A stretch of 12,367 bases of DNA from DAOVFN01 sp964607835 (GTDB lineage: Archaea > Aenigmatarchaeota > Aenigmatarchaeia > QMZP01). The notes beneath the pieces were generated by a model that had not been told where the DNA came from, made no database searches, and worked only from the letters and a program-made list of their open reading frames with translations. The first letter of the stretch is position 1, and each line of letters starts with the position of its first letter. The DNA lies in the NCBI GenBank assembly GCA_964607835.1, contig CAZSLL010000025.1, forward strand, positions 1-12,367, given 5' to 3'. This document shows, in pieces, positions 1-5,989 of the stretch. The position numbers were made by a program, and so were the translations under genes.

Positions 1-92
1 CGCCTCCCACTCCTCCCACTCCTCCCACGGTTCCCACGCCTCCCACTCCTCCCACGCCTCCCACTCCAGCTTTTAGGAATCAAGTTGCATAA
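1..92 (+). CDS. C-terminal end of an upstream protein with Pro-Pro-Thr repeats (partial)
   Basis: The frame beginning at base 3 is open from the window edge and ends with TAA at 90-92. It reads as seven PPT-type triplets (one is VPT) followed by PAFRNQVA. Such Pro/Thr tails usually act as extended linkers or wall-spanning stalks in secreted or surface proteins, so the upstream gene may encode a surface protein, but nothing of its body is visible. The stop overlaps the proposed TTG start of the next gene (85), which suggests co-transcription. The other frames are also open over most of this short stretch (the + frame beginning at base 2 gives Ser/His repeats, the - strand gives Val/Gly-Gly repeats), so the frame choice rests on strand agreement with the next gene. 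Confidence 0.5.
   Translation, partial: PPTPPTPPTVPTPPTPPTPPTPAFRNQVA
3..65 (+). repeat. 9-bp tandem repeat CCTCCCAC(T/G), seven units
   Basis: Seven head-to-tail 9-base units run from 3 to 65. They differ only in the last base (T or G) and in one unit that begins GTT instead of CCT. Each unit encodes Pro-Pro-Thr in the frame of the upstream partial gene. The array probably extends left of the window, and its copy number is likely to vary by slippage. Confidence 0.85.
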
Positions 93-1653
93 TTATGATA
101 TGAACCCTCCTCTCATAATTTTTGGAGCCATATTTTCATTGCTCTTTATTTCTTTGGTTATGAACCTGGGCCATATACTGAAGGAAATGTTACGCGCGAG
201 CAGGAAGACCCTGATGGCGCTCCTTTTTATTATTATGGTTGGGCTTTTACTCAGGTTAGAGTCACCTTCCATCATAAAGTACATGGATGGTTACTGGCTT
301 CTGGGGGCATCACACTCGATTTACCAGCAAGGTGAGCCTATGCTCTGCTATTATACTGGATACGAGAGCATTTCGTGCATGGAATACTTTAAAACCATCG
401 GGGTTCCCTTTATCTTCAGTTTCTCATTCTTTGGGCCAGGCGAGTACAAATACATGGTTCCAATAATTTTCGGAGCAGTTAATATCGTCATGATGTTTGT
501 GGTCTCACAACTTTTTTTCAGAAGGAATGACGCTTCGCTGTTTTCCGCTCTTGTCATTTCAATTTTCCCTTCTTTCATAATGCATTCGCATTCTGTCACA
601 ACAGATATGGTTGGACTTTTTTTCCTCCTATTGAGTATGCTTTCCCTTTTGCTTTATCAGAGATTGAAGAGACCATCTGCATACGTTTTTCTTGTCCTTT
701 CTCTCGCTGTCTCGCTGCACATGAGGCTTGAGCTTGCTGCTATTTCACTAATGATTTTTCTTTACCTGCTTTACAAATCCCATGGAAATGTTAAATGGAA
801 AAGCCCCTATTTCATATTCCCGATAATTATGTTTCTGACATCATTGGCATTATCAATACCCCAGTACATGAGATACATGGATGTTTTTTCAAAAACGACA
901 ATCTTAAGATTGAACATAATTGAAGTCTATCTTACGTATTCACAGAGTTTTGCAGAGCCACTCCTGCTTTATGCTTTGGCTGTTCCTGGTATTTTTTTCT
1001 TGGCCAGAAGGAAAACCTTTATGCCAATTTTCTTGGCACTGTTCTTTGGGTCTATAATGGTCTTTTCACTTAGGCATTTGCTTCCCTTTTATCTTTCAAT
1101 CACTGTGCTAGCAACGGCCGGATTCATTTTTGTAACTGAAAGAGCTCAAAAGCAAAAAAACAGGATATTGGTTTACGCTCTTCTGGTTTTTCTTCCTCTC
1201 ATATCGTTCTATCCCTTCGTGCCACCATACTATAGCGGGTTTAACCAGAAGGCCCTTCTTAATCCCCTCTCATCCCTGGAAACTGCTGCTTTTGAGAGCA
1301 TTGGGAATGATGTTCCTCAGAGCTGCTATGTTATGTATATGTACCCGAATTTGTTTATGACACAACCCTTTCCCAATACGATTCTTATTCCAGATGAAAA
1401 AGAAGCCCTTGTTATCATCAACAATACCGGGTGTCTAATGCTTTACGACGGGATTGGATGCATGCCAGATGAAGCTAGCAGGTGCATTATCACAGAGGCT
1501 GTGATGTGGGAATGCGATGACTCTGTGGTTTATGGGGGCTCTTACAATGAGGAGTGCAGGGAAAACCTGAACAATTATGAGACAGCCGTCTTCAGGGAAT
1601 ATGTTGGTAAAGGGTTCAGCTTCAGGCTATACAATCTGTCGATTAAAACTTAA
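85..1653 (+). CDS. GT-C type membrane glycosyltransferase (PMT_2/ArnT-like)
   Basis: A 522-residue polytopic membrane protein, probably transferring a sugar from a lipid-phosphate donor on the outer face of the membrane. Hydrophobic segments lie near residues 8-28, 42-57, 104-116, 124-145, 150-165, 174-191, 199-211, 216-230, 241-259, 291-307, 311-328, 332-350 and 360-376. The loop after the second segment contains MDGYW (67-71) followed by GASHSIYQQGEP. An acidic residue in this first outer loop is the usual catalytic position of GT-C enzymes, making D68 the candidate. SLRHLLPFYL (328-337) resembles the R-x-LLPFY segment common in PMT_2 relatives. Residues 385-522 form a soluble tail with six or more Cys, probably outside the cell. 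The TTG at 85 follows AGGAA (75-79) at short spacing and overlaps the preceding stop. ATG at 100 (residue 6) is the alternative start. The DNA is clearly more T-rich than the genes downstream. It is not the oligosaccharyltransferase AglB: no WWDYG motif is present. Confidence 0.8.
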   Translation: MHNYDMNPPLIIFGAIFSLLFISLVMNLGHILKEMLRASRKTLMALLFIIMVGLLLRLESPSIIKYMDGYWLLGASHSIYQQGEPMLCYYTGYESISCMEYFKTIGVPFIFSFSFFGPGEYKYMVPIIFGAVNIVMMFVVSQLFFRRNDASLFSALVISIFPSFIMHSHSVTTDMVGLFFLLLSMLSLLLYQRLKRPSAYVFLVLSLAVSLHMRLELAAISLMIFLYLLYKSHGNVKWKSPYFIFPIIMFLTSLALSIPQYMRYMDVFSKTTILRLNIIEVYLTYSQSFAEPLLLYALAVPGIFFLARRKTFMPIFLALFFGSIMVFSLRHLLPFYLSITVLATAGFIFVTERAQKQKNRILVYALLVFLPLISFYPFVPPYYSGFNQKALLNPLSSLETAAFESIGNDVPQSCYVMYMYPNLFMTQPFPNTILIPDEKEALVIINNTGCLMLYDGIGCMPDEASRCIITEAVMWECDDSVVYGGSYNEECRENLNNYETAVFREYVGKGFSFRLYNLSIKT

Positions 1654-1675
1654 GTATAAAGCCATAAATGAAACA

Positions 1676-2518
1676 ATGGACATACCCCTCACATTCCTGT
1701 GCAACAACAACTGTATATCCTGCATAATAGATTCCAGGCTCTCCTCCATGAGGGGGCAGATGGACTGGAGTGAGATAAAGGGCAGAATCGACAGGCTGCC
1801 TGACTCATGTGATACAGTGGGCATAACAGGGGGCGAGCCCACAATATCCGTGCATTTCTTCAGGGCCATGAAGTACCTCAGGGAGAAAAAGCCAGGCCTT
1901 ATGACTTTCCTGGTATCCAACGGAAGGATGTTCAGCTACAACAAGTTCTGTGACAGGTTCTCTTCAGTGGGCCTGGAAAGGGTCCGGGTTGGGATTGCGC
2001 TCTACAGCCATGACCCTCATATTCATGACTCTATAACCATGTCACCAGGCAGCTGTAAACAGACTGTTGAAGGCATAAGAAACCTTTTCAAAATGAGAAT
2101 TGCTGTGGAGCTCAGGTTAATAGTGAACAGGAAGAATTACCGGCAGCTGGCTGATACTGCAGATTTCATAAAGCAATGTCTCCCTGGCGTGGAGAGGGTG
2201 GTATTCATCAACATGAAATACACAGGGAACGCATTCAAGAACAGGGAGGAGCTATTCATAAGGTATTCTGATATAGTTCCCCATGTAATCAGGGCGGCGG
2301 AGACGCTGGAAAGCTCGGGTATTGAGACCAGGCTCTTTCATTTCCCATTGTGCACCATACCAGAGAGGCACCATGAGAAGGCAATGGGAATTACCAAACA
2401 AAGAGCCGAACTTGCCTATGCAGAGAGATGCGGGGAATGCAGCAAAAAAGAGGAATGTCCCATGATATGGAAGACATACCTGGTACTCGCAGGCGAGAAG
2501 GAGTTCAGTCCCCTCTGA
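1676..2518 (+). CDS. Radical SAM protein with C-terminal Cys cluster (paralogue A)
   Basis: A 280-residue radical SAM enzyme, starting from the ATG at 1676. CNNNCISC at residues 9-16 (C9, C13, C16) supplies the three ligands of the catalytic 4Fe-4S cluster. TGGEP (51-55) is the SAM-binding GGE motif, and SNGR (81-84) sits on the next strand. YSHDPHIHD (110-118) is an HxxxxHD-type motif shared with both paralogues. The C-terminus carries PLC (C226), then CGEC (C252, C255) and C261, a partial SPASM/twitch-like set that may bind a second cluster. This PLC...CxxC...C layout recalls, from memory, the HxsC group of peptide maturases. The upstream in-frame start at 1577 would overlap the glycosyltransferase by 77 bases and adds residues with no radical SAM similarity, so 1676 is preferred. 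A TATA-like TAAGTATAAA (1651-1660) lies just upstream, though slightly close to the ATG. The gene converges on paralogue B with a 14-base gap. Confidence 0.88.
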   Translation: MDIPLTFLCNNNCISCIIDSRLSSMRGQMDWSEIKGRIDRLPDSCDTVGITGGEPTISVHFFRAMKYLREKKPGLMTFLVSNGRMFSYNKFCDRFSSVGLERVRVGIALYSHDPHIHDSITMSPGSCKQTVEGIRNLFKMRIAVELRLIVNRKNYRQLADTADFIKQCLPGVERVVFINMKYTGNAFKNREELFIRYSDIVPHVIRAAETLESSGIETRLFHFPLCTIPERHHEKAMGITKQRAELAYAERCGECSKKEECPMIWKTYLVLAGEKEFSPL

Positions 2519-2532
2519 CAAGCGGTGGTCTG

Positions 2533-3447
2533 TCACCCATTGGGATAAGCCCCTCCTTTTGCGGCCTCCCTGACAGGCTCTATCTCGCTGTCTCCGAACG
2601 CCTCGAGGTAACCCTTCATCACTCCGGGGCAGCATTCCCTGTACATGCATTTTCCGCAGACAGGTACATGGGCATTATCGCCCTTTCTTTTTCTGTCCAG
2701 GTTGGTGTCCTTTCCTGGCCAGAACATCTTAGTGTTCATGCTCATCATGCTGGAGCAATTCTCATGCCCCTGCATGAAGCAGAGTGGGTAGTTTAGCACC
2801 CATGACTGTATACCCTTGCTTTCCAGCACGTCTATTGCAGAATGAATACTTTCCCTGCACTCTGACATCCTTGGAACAAGCCCCATGTTCTTTCTCATAT
2901 GCCCGTCTATTGTTGGGAATATGATGCACACCGACCTAACTCCATTGATTGACTCCATGGTCTCGGGCAGGCTACTCACTGACTCCGAAGTAAGCACTGT
3001 GTTAATGTCAATTACCAAACCGGCAGATACAAGGTTCTTCAGGCCTGCGCTGGTCTGGACGAAGGATCCCCTGACCCGTGAGAGGGAGTCATGAAGATTC
3101 CTATCATGTGTGTGGTATGAGACTATGGCCCCTGTAAGGCCTGCCCTCACAGCCTCTTTGGCAAATCCGCTGTAGGAGAACAGCCTGCCGTTGGTGGTTA
3201 CCCTTATCTGGGGTATCCCCCTCTCCCTCGCGTGTGACAGCAATCTGAAGAAGTCCTTCCTCATGGTTGGCTCCCCGCCGGTGAGGTTTATCTCAGAGGG
3301 ATTCTCCCCGCACGCCCGGTCGATGTCCAACATGACCTCTTCAGTGGTCTTGTCGTAAGTCCTCAGCTTGTCGCCCACTGAACAGAACATGCAGTTATTA
3401 TTGCACGTGAATCCGGTCACTATCTCAATCTTGGATATGCTACCCAT
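2533..3447 (-). CDS. Radical SAM protein with C-terminal Cys cluster (paralogue B)
   Basis: A 304-residue radical SAM enzyme encoded on the opposite strand to its two neighbours. CNNNCMFC (C15, C19, C22) is the catalytic cluster motif, TGGEPT (56-61) the SAM-binding motif, and TTNGR (84-88) follows. YHTHDRNLHD (111-120) matches the His-rich motif of the paralogues, and RGSFVQTSAGLKNL (126-139) the helix after it. The C-terminal half has PLC (C223), C231, then CGKC (C264, C267) and C272/C273, ending in a G-YLEAFG-EIEPV block also present in the other two. The ATG at 3447 lies about 26 bases from the centre of a TTTAAA box (3471-3476), which fits a leaderless archaeal transcript. The substrate is unknown. 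The conserved C-terminal Cys set suggests a second Fe-S cluster and peptide-modifying chemistry, by analogy with SPASM/twitch enzymes. Confidence 0.88.
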   Translation of the reverse strand: MGSISKIEIVTGFTCNNNCMFCSVGDKLRTYDKTTEEVMLDIDRACGENPSEINLTGGEPTMRKDFFRLLSHARERGIPQIRVTTNGRLFSYSGFAKEAVRAGLTGAIVSYHTHDRNLHDSLSRVRGSFVQTSAGLKNLVSAGLVIDINTVLTSESVSSLPETMESINGVRSVCIIFPTIDGHMRKNMGLVPRMSECRESIHSAIDVLESKGIQSWVLNYPLCFMQGHENCSSMMSMNTKMFWPGKDTNLDRKRKGDNAHVPVCGKCMYRECCPGVMKGYLEAFGDSEIEPVREAAKGGAYPNG

Positions 3448-3460
3448 GAAAGCCCATTGT

Positions 3461-3507
3461 AAGGAATCCTTTTAAATCTCTGGGATTTCCCTTATGTTAT
3501 ATCCCAG
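3461..3507. promoter_or_regulatory. Divergent promoter with shared TTTAAA box and inverted repeats
   Basis: The 73 bases between the divergent radical SAM genes B and C hold a palindromic TTTAAA (3471-3476) that can serve as TATA box for both strands. For gene B the distance to the ATG (3447) is about 26 bases, as expected for a leaderless mRNA. For gene C a start site near 3499 would leave a leader of about 22 bases ending in a Shine-Dalgarno-like GAGGT. Overlapping the box is an interrupted palindrome AAGGA-A-TCCTT (3461-3471). Around the predicted gene C start is a 7-bp inverted repeat, CTGGGAT (3480-3486) and ATCCCAG (3501-3507). Either could be a regulator site. The spacing agrees with archaeal promoters; the operator role is inferred. 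Confidence 0.55.
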
Positions 3508-3512
3508 GGACA

Positions 3513-3517
3513 GAGGT
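3513..3517 (+). promoter_or_regulatory. Shine-Dalgarno-like GAGGT that decides the start of radical SAM C
   Basis: GAGGT lies three bases before the ATG at 3521 and complements the anti-Shine-Dalgarno sequence of archaeal 16S rRNA. The spacing is short. It favours 3521 over the in-frame ATG at 3494, which has no such site and would lie upstream of the predicted transcription start. Confidence 0.45.
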
Positions 3518-3520
3518 AAA

Positions 3521-4432
3521 ATGGAAATCAAGACCGCCATCATCACAGGCTATTCATGCAACAACAACTGCAGGTTCTGCTACGACGGGGGCTACAAAAG
3601 AACCCTGCCTGACATGAGCACTGAGAACATCAAAAAGGAGCTTGAGGAAGGAAGGAAAAGGGGTTCTGGGTTCGTGGACTTTCTGGGGGGCGAGCCCACC
3701 ATAAGGAGAGACATACTCGAGCTCGTGAGGCACGCCAAAAAACTGGGTTACAGAACCATCAGCATCACAACAAACGGGAAGATGTTCTACTACAGGGACT
3801 TCGCGAAGAGAATGGTCAGGGCAGGGCTGAACTCGGCAGTCTTCTCGATGCATGGCCATAATTCAGAGCTGCACGATTATCTGACAAGGTCCAGGAACTC
3901 CTACAGGTATGCTGTCAGGGGCATAAAGAACCTCAGGTCCCTTTCAAAGGGCTTTTACATATGCACTAACACCGTGATAGTCAAGGACAATTTCATGCAC
4001 CTTCATGATATTGCCGAGAATAATGCCTCTCTCGGAGCCGATGCCATGGAGTTCATATTCATCCACCCCAGGGGCCACGCACTTGAGCATTTCGATGAGA
4101 TTGTTCCCACCCTTACAGAGATACTCCCATATCTCAAGAAGACCGTTGACACGGGCATGAGGCATAAGATACTCCATACCCATATAAGGTACGTGCCCAT
4201 GTGCTACATGCTCTTCAACCTCAACAAACTTAGCGAATTCAATTCCCGAAAAAGGATGAGAGAGCAGCATGTGGGACCGGAGTTCATCGACCTGGAGGTC
4301 GAGAAAAACAGGGCCAATAACGGGCGGGTAAAGGGTCCTCAATGCAGAGCCTGCAAATACTTTAATATCTGCGAGGGAATATTCAAGGAGTACGCGGACA
4401 GGAGGGGCTTCGAGGAGCTTGTTCCGGTTTAG
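3521..4432 (+). CDS. Radical SAM protein with C-terminal Cys cluster (paralogue C)
   Basis: A 303-residue radical SAM enzyme. CNNNCRFC (C13, C17, C20) binds the catalytic cluster, LGGEPT (55-60) is the SAM-binding motif, and TTNGK (83-87) follows. MHGHNSELHD (110-119) is the shared His motif, and RGIKNL (133-138) the helix after it. PMC (C228) and then CRAC (C275, C278) with C284 give the same C-terminal Cys layout as its two paralogues, and the protein ends in the common EYADRRG-EELVPV block. The insert between C228 and C275 is longer than in paralogue A and similar in length to B. The start at 3521 places the Cys motif at the same distance from the N-terminus as in the paralogues; the ATG at 3494 would add nine unconserved residues. 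The stop TAG is directly followed by the ATG of the small membrane protein, so the two are almost certainly co-translated and may act together. Confidence 0.9.
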   Translation: MEIKTAIITGYSCNNNCRFCYDGGYKRTLPDMSTENIKKELEEGRKRGSGFVDFLGGEPTIRRDILELVRHAKKLGYRTISITTNGKMFYYRDFAKRMVRAGLNSAVFSMHGHNSELHDYLTRSRNSYRYAVRGIKNLRSLSKGFYICTNTVIVKDNFMHLHDIAENNASLGADAMEFIFIHPRGHALEHFDEIVPTLTEILPYLKKTVDTGMRHKILHTHIRYVPMCYMLFNLNKLSEFNSRKRMREQHVGPEFIDLEVEKNRANNGRVKGPQCRACKYFNICEGIFKEYADRRGFEELVPV

Positions 4433-4954
4433 ATGAAAGAAAAAGGTTTTGTCGAGAGGAACGAGAAGATGCTGTCAGTCATCCTTCTCATATCAGTCAT
4501 AGGCGTGTGGGGGCTTGTGCTGCTAATTGAAAGCCCTCCTGATACCTCTTTCCTGTTTCCTGCGCCTGTAGACCAGCCTGTAGACCAGGAACCACCTGAA
4601 GGGGACGGGTATGTTGCGGATTATGAACCACCCAGCACCAGCGTGCCACTGGATGGGTGTCACATTGAATACGGCGCATCCAGGTGCATAGACGGGAACC
4701 TGGTGACCTCATTCTACAATCCAGGCACAGAATCAATCAGGAGGGTGAGCATGTATTTCTATGAGGGTGAAGATTTGGACATATTCAATTGCAGGGAGCC
4801 CCTCGCGCCAGGGAACAAGGGCACACTTACCACAGCGGAATGCGTTTCAGAACCATACATGAGCGACAAGAAGCTCGAGTGGTGCTGCGAGGAGTCCTGC
4901 AACACCACCCTCATGGCAAGCCCTTCAGATGACCTGAACATAGTCATGCTCTGA
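4433..4954 (+). CDS. Small membrane-anchored Cys-containing surface protein
   Basis: A 173-residue protein of unrecognised family. Residues 1-13 are charged and presumably cytosolic. Residues 14-32 form one membrane helix (LSVILLISVIGVWGLVLLI), and the rest should lie outside the cell. Residues 34-75 are a Pro/acidic linker with a PVDQPVDQ duplication. Residues 76-173 form a compact Cys domain with C76, C85, C120, C137, C151, C152 and C156, one possible sequon (NTT, 157-159), and a pattern of short strands (LVTSFYNPG, RRVSMYFYEG) that suggests a small beta-sandwich like those in archaeal surface proteins. The ATG directly abuts the stop of radical SAM C with no intergenic base, implying translational coupling. 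It could be a substrate, membrane anchor or partner of that enzyme; this is inferred from coupling alone. It does not look like a type IV pilin. It converges on the next gene with a 3-base gap. Confidence 0.75.
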   Translation: MKEKGFVERNEKMLSVILLISVIGVWGLVLLIESPPDTSFLFPAPVDQPVDQEPPEGDGYVADYEPPSTSVPLDGCHIEYGASRCIDGNLVTSFYNPGTESIRRVSMYFYEGEDLDIFNCREPLAPGNKGTLTTAECVSEPYMSDKKLEWCCEESCNTTLMASPSDDLNIVML

Positions 4955-4957
4955 TAA

Positions 4958-5848
4958 TCAAGAGAAATCGAACACAGATGCCCAGCATTTTTCTTTGTTC
5001 CGGTGCTCATAGAGGAGCCTGTCGCCGCTCCAGACCTTCATTGTCTTTCCCTCTGCCATTATTGCGTCACCCCGCGTTACAGCTTCCCTGAGTCTGCCCA
5101 GTCCGGGCATATGCCTTTCATTGTATTCTGGAAAGCACGTCTCGAAGAATATTGCCCTGTTGTAGAATATAGCTCCCTCCCTTGCTGTGCCGTCGAACCA
5201 GAACCCCTTTCTGGTGTCCCATGAATTTGAATAATCAAGACCCAGGTCGAAAAACACGAGAAACGGGGACCTGAGGTACATGTCAACCTCAGACCTCATA
5301 TCAGGAAGTTCCCTTCCCATTGCCCTGTAGAGCCTGCCCGCATTGTTCAGGGTCTCTCTGCAGTCATAGCTGCATGGATAATGGAACGAGAAATAGTGAT
5401 TAGTAACACCGTTCAGGATGTTGTTAGCCAGGAAGCTCATCCTCCTCTTCGGGGCGAACTTCTCCCCAAGGCTCGAGCCCTTCCGGTCCATATTCCTGGC
5501 CAGGAAGCTTGAGCAACATTCGGGATACCCAAGCAGCCTTCCGAATTCCATGATGCTCCTGGACCGCTCCCTGTTGGAGCGGATGTTCCTGAAGCTGTTG
5601 TCAGCCTTTTTTGAATCCCGGGCAATATCCTCTGATTTCGATACGTATATGTAATATGAGCTTGCATATACCCGTTCGCTTGTTTCACATGCGAGCCCGG
5701 CTTCCCTCAAGAACGCAAGCCCCTTGGGGAGCTCAGATGGGCTGCAGCTGAGCCTGGCCATGGGCTTGATTCCCTCCATAACAGCCAGTATATCGGGAAT
5801 CGAACCAGAGAAAATCCCGAAATCCCCTGAGATAAAGTTCCTGAGCAA
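4958..5848 (-). CDS. GYPECC/HYPCSYDC Cys-motif protein (DUF483-like)
   Basis: A 296-residue soluble protein with no membrane segment. Two motifs stand out: LGYPECCSSFL (106-116; adjacent C111, C112) and HYPCSYDCRETLNNAG (156-171; C159, C163), preceded by NNILNGVTNHYF. Together these four Cys and the nearby His could form a metal or Fe-S site. The arrangement resembles, from memory, the uncharacterised archaeal family DUF483, whose members share a YPxCC motif and a later HxPCSxxC motif. Residues 190-290 contain strands (YLRSPFLVFFDLGLDYSN, EGAIFYNRAIFFE) of unknown role. The TTG at 5848 is used as start because residues 14-33 already look like conserved protein (IPDILAVMEGIKPMARL). ATG at residue 24 is the alternative, and a stop lies in frame ten codons above the TTG. 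It lies next to three radical SAM genes but on its own transcript, read from the 5849-6045 region. Confidence 0.72.
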   Translation of the reverse strand: MLRNFISGDFGIFSGSIPDILAVMEGIKPMARLSCSPSELPKGLAFLREAGLACETSERVYASSYYIYVSKSEDIARDSKKADNSFRNIRSNRERSRSIMEFGRLLGYPECCSSFLARNMDRKGSSLGEKFAPKRRMSFLANNILNGVTNHYFSFHYPCSYDCRETLNNAGRLYRAMGRELPDMRSEVDMYLRSPFLVFFDLGLDYSNSWDTRKGFWFDGTAREGAIFYNRAIFFETCFPEYNERHMPGLGRLREAVTRGDAIMAEGKTMKVWSGDRLLYEHRNKEKCWASVFDFS

Positions 5849-5866
5849 AAAGACACCCGCCAGGCA

Positions 5867-5989
5867 ATTGCACTACAACCCCTTTTACCCTACAGGGTTG
5901 CCGTATAGCTATGTGTAGGGTAATTAATAAATAGTATCTATGCATATAATATATAACATGTGGTGCAGTTATACTACATGTAGTGCAAT
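5867..5989. repeat. Three copies of a TGTAGTGCAA-like motif, outer pair inverted
   Basis: ATTGCACTACA (5867-5877) and TGTAGTGCAAT (5979-5989) are an exact 11-bp inverted pair spanning 123 bases. A third, related copy, TGTGGTGCAG (5959-5968), lies in direct orientation exactly 20 bases before the last, that is about two helical turns away. The rightmost copy also forms half of a perfect 12-bp palindrome, ACTACATGTAGT (5973-5984), located at the predicted transcription start of the giant gene. This spacing is typical of regulator binding sites. Confidence 0.6.
5876..5923 (-). promoter_or_regulatory. Possible H-type RNA pseudoknot in the leader region of the GYPECC gene
   Basis: Two interleaved inverted repeats are present. 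CAACCC (5876-5881) pairs with GGGTTG (5895-5900), and TTACCCTACA (5885-5894) pairs exactly with TGTAGGGTAA (5914-5923). The left arm of the second stem lies inside the loop of the first, so both can form only as a pseudoknot or as alternatives. If transcription starts near 5900 only the 6-bp stem would lie wholly in the leader. The 10-bp repeat could instead be a protein binding site in DNA. Confidence 0.35.

Noticed and set aside
85..1653. Oligosaccharyltransferase AglB/STT3
   Set aside because: No WWDxG motif is present and the length is short for that family. The RHLLPFY segment and first outer loop fit the PMT_2-type GT-C proteins better.
1577..1675. Upstream start for radical SAM A at 1577
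   Set aside because: It would overlap the glycosyltransferase by 77 bases and add 33 residues unlike the short N-termini of both paralogues. ATG at 1676 puts the Cys motif in the expected place.
2252..2796. Overlapping open frames on both strands around the A/B gene junction
   Set aside because: They are shadows of the two radical SAM genes. Both real genes keep their C-terminal Cys motifs up to the stops at 2518 and 2533.
3494..3520. Upstream ATG for radical SAM C at 3494
   Set aside because: It has no ribosome binding site and probably lies at or before the transcription start. The later ATG has GAGGT and matches the paralogues.
5867..5989. Complete miniature transposon
   Set aside because: The 11-bp outer inverted repeats would fit, but no target-site duplication is seen at their edges and the left repeat lies very close to the GYPECC gene start. 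It is kept as a regulatory repeat.
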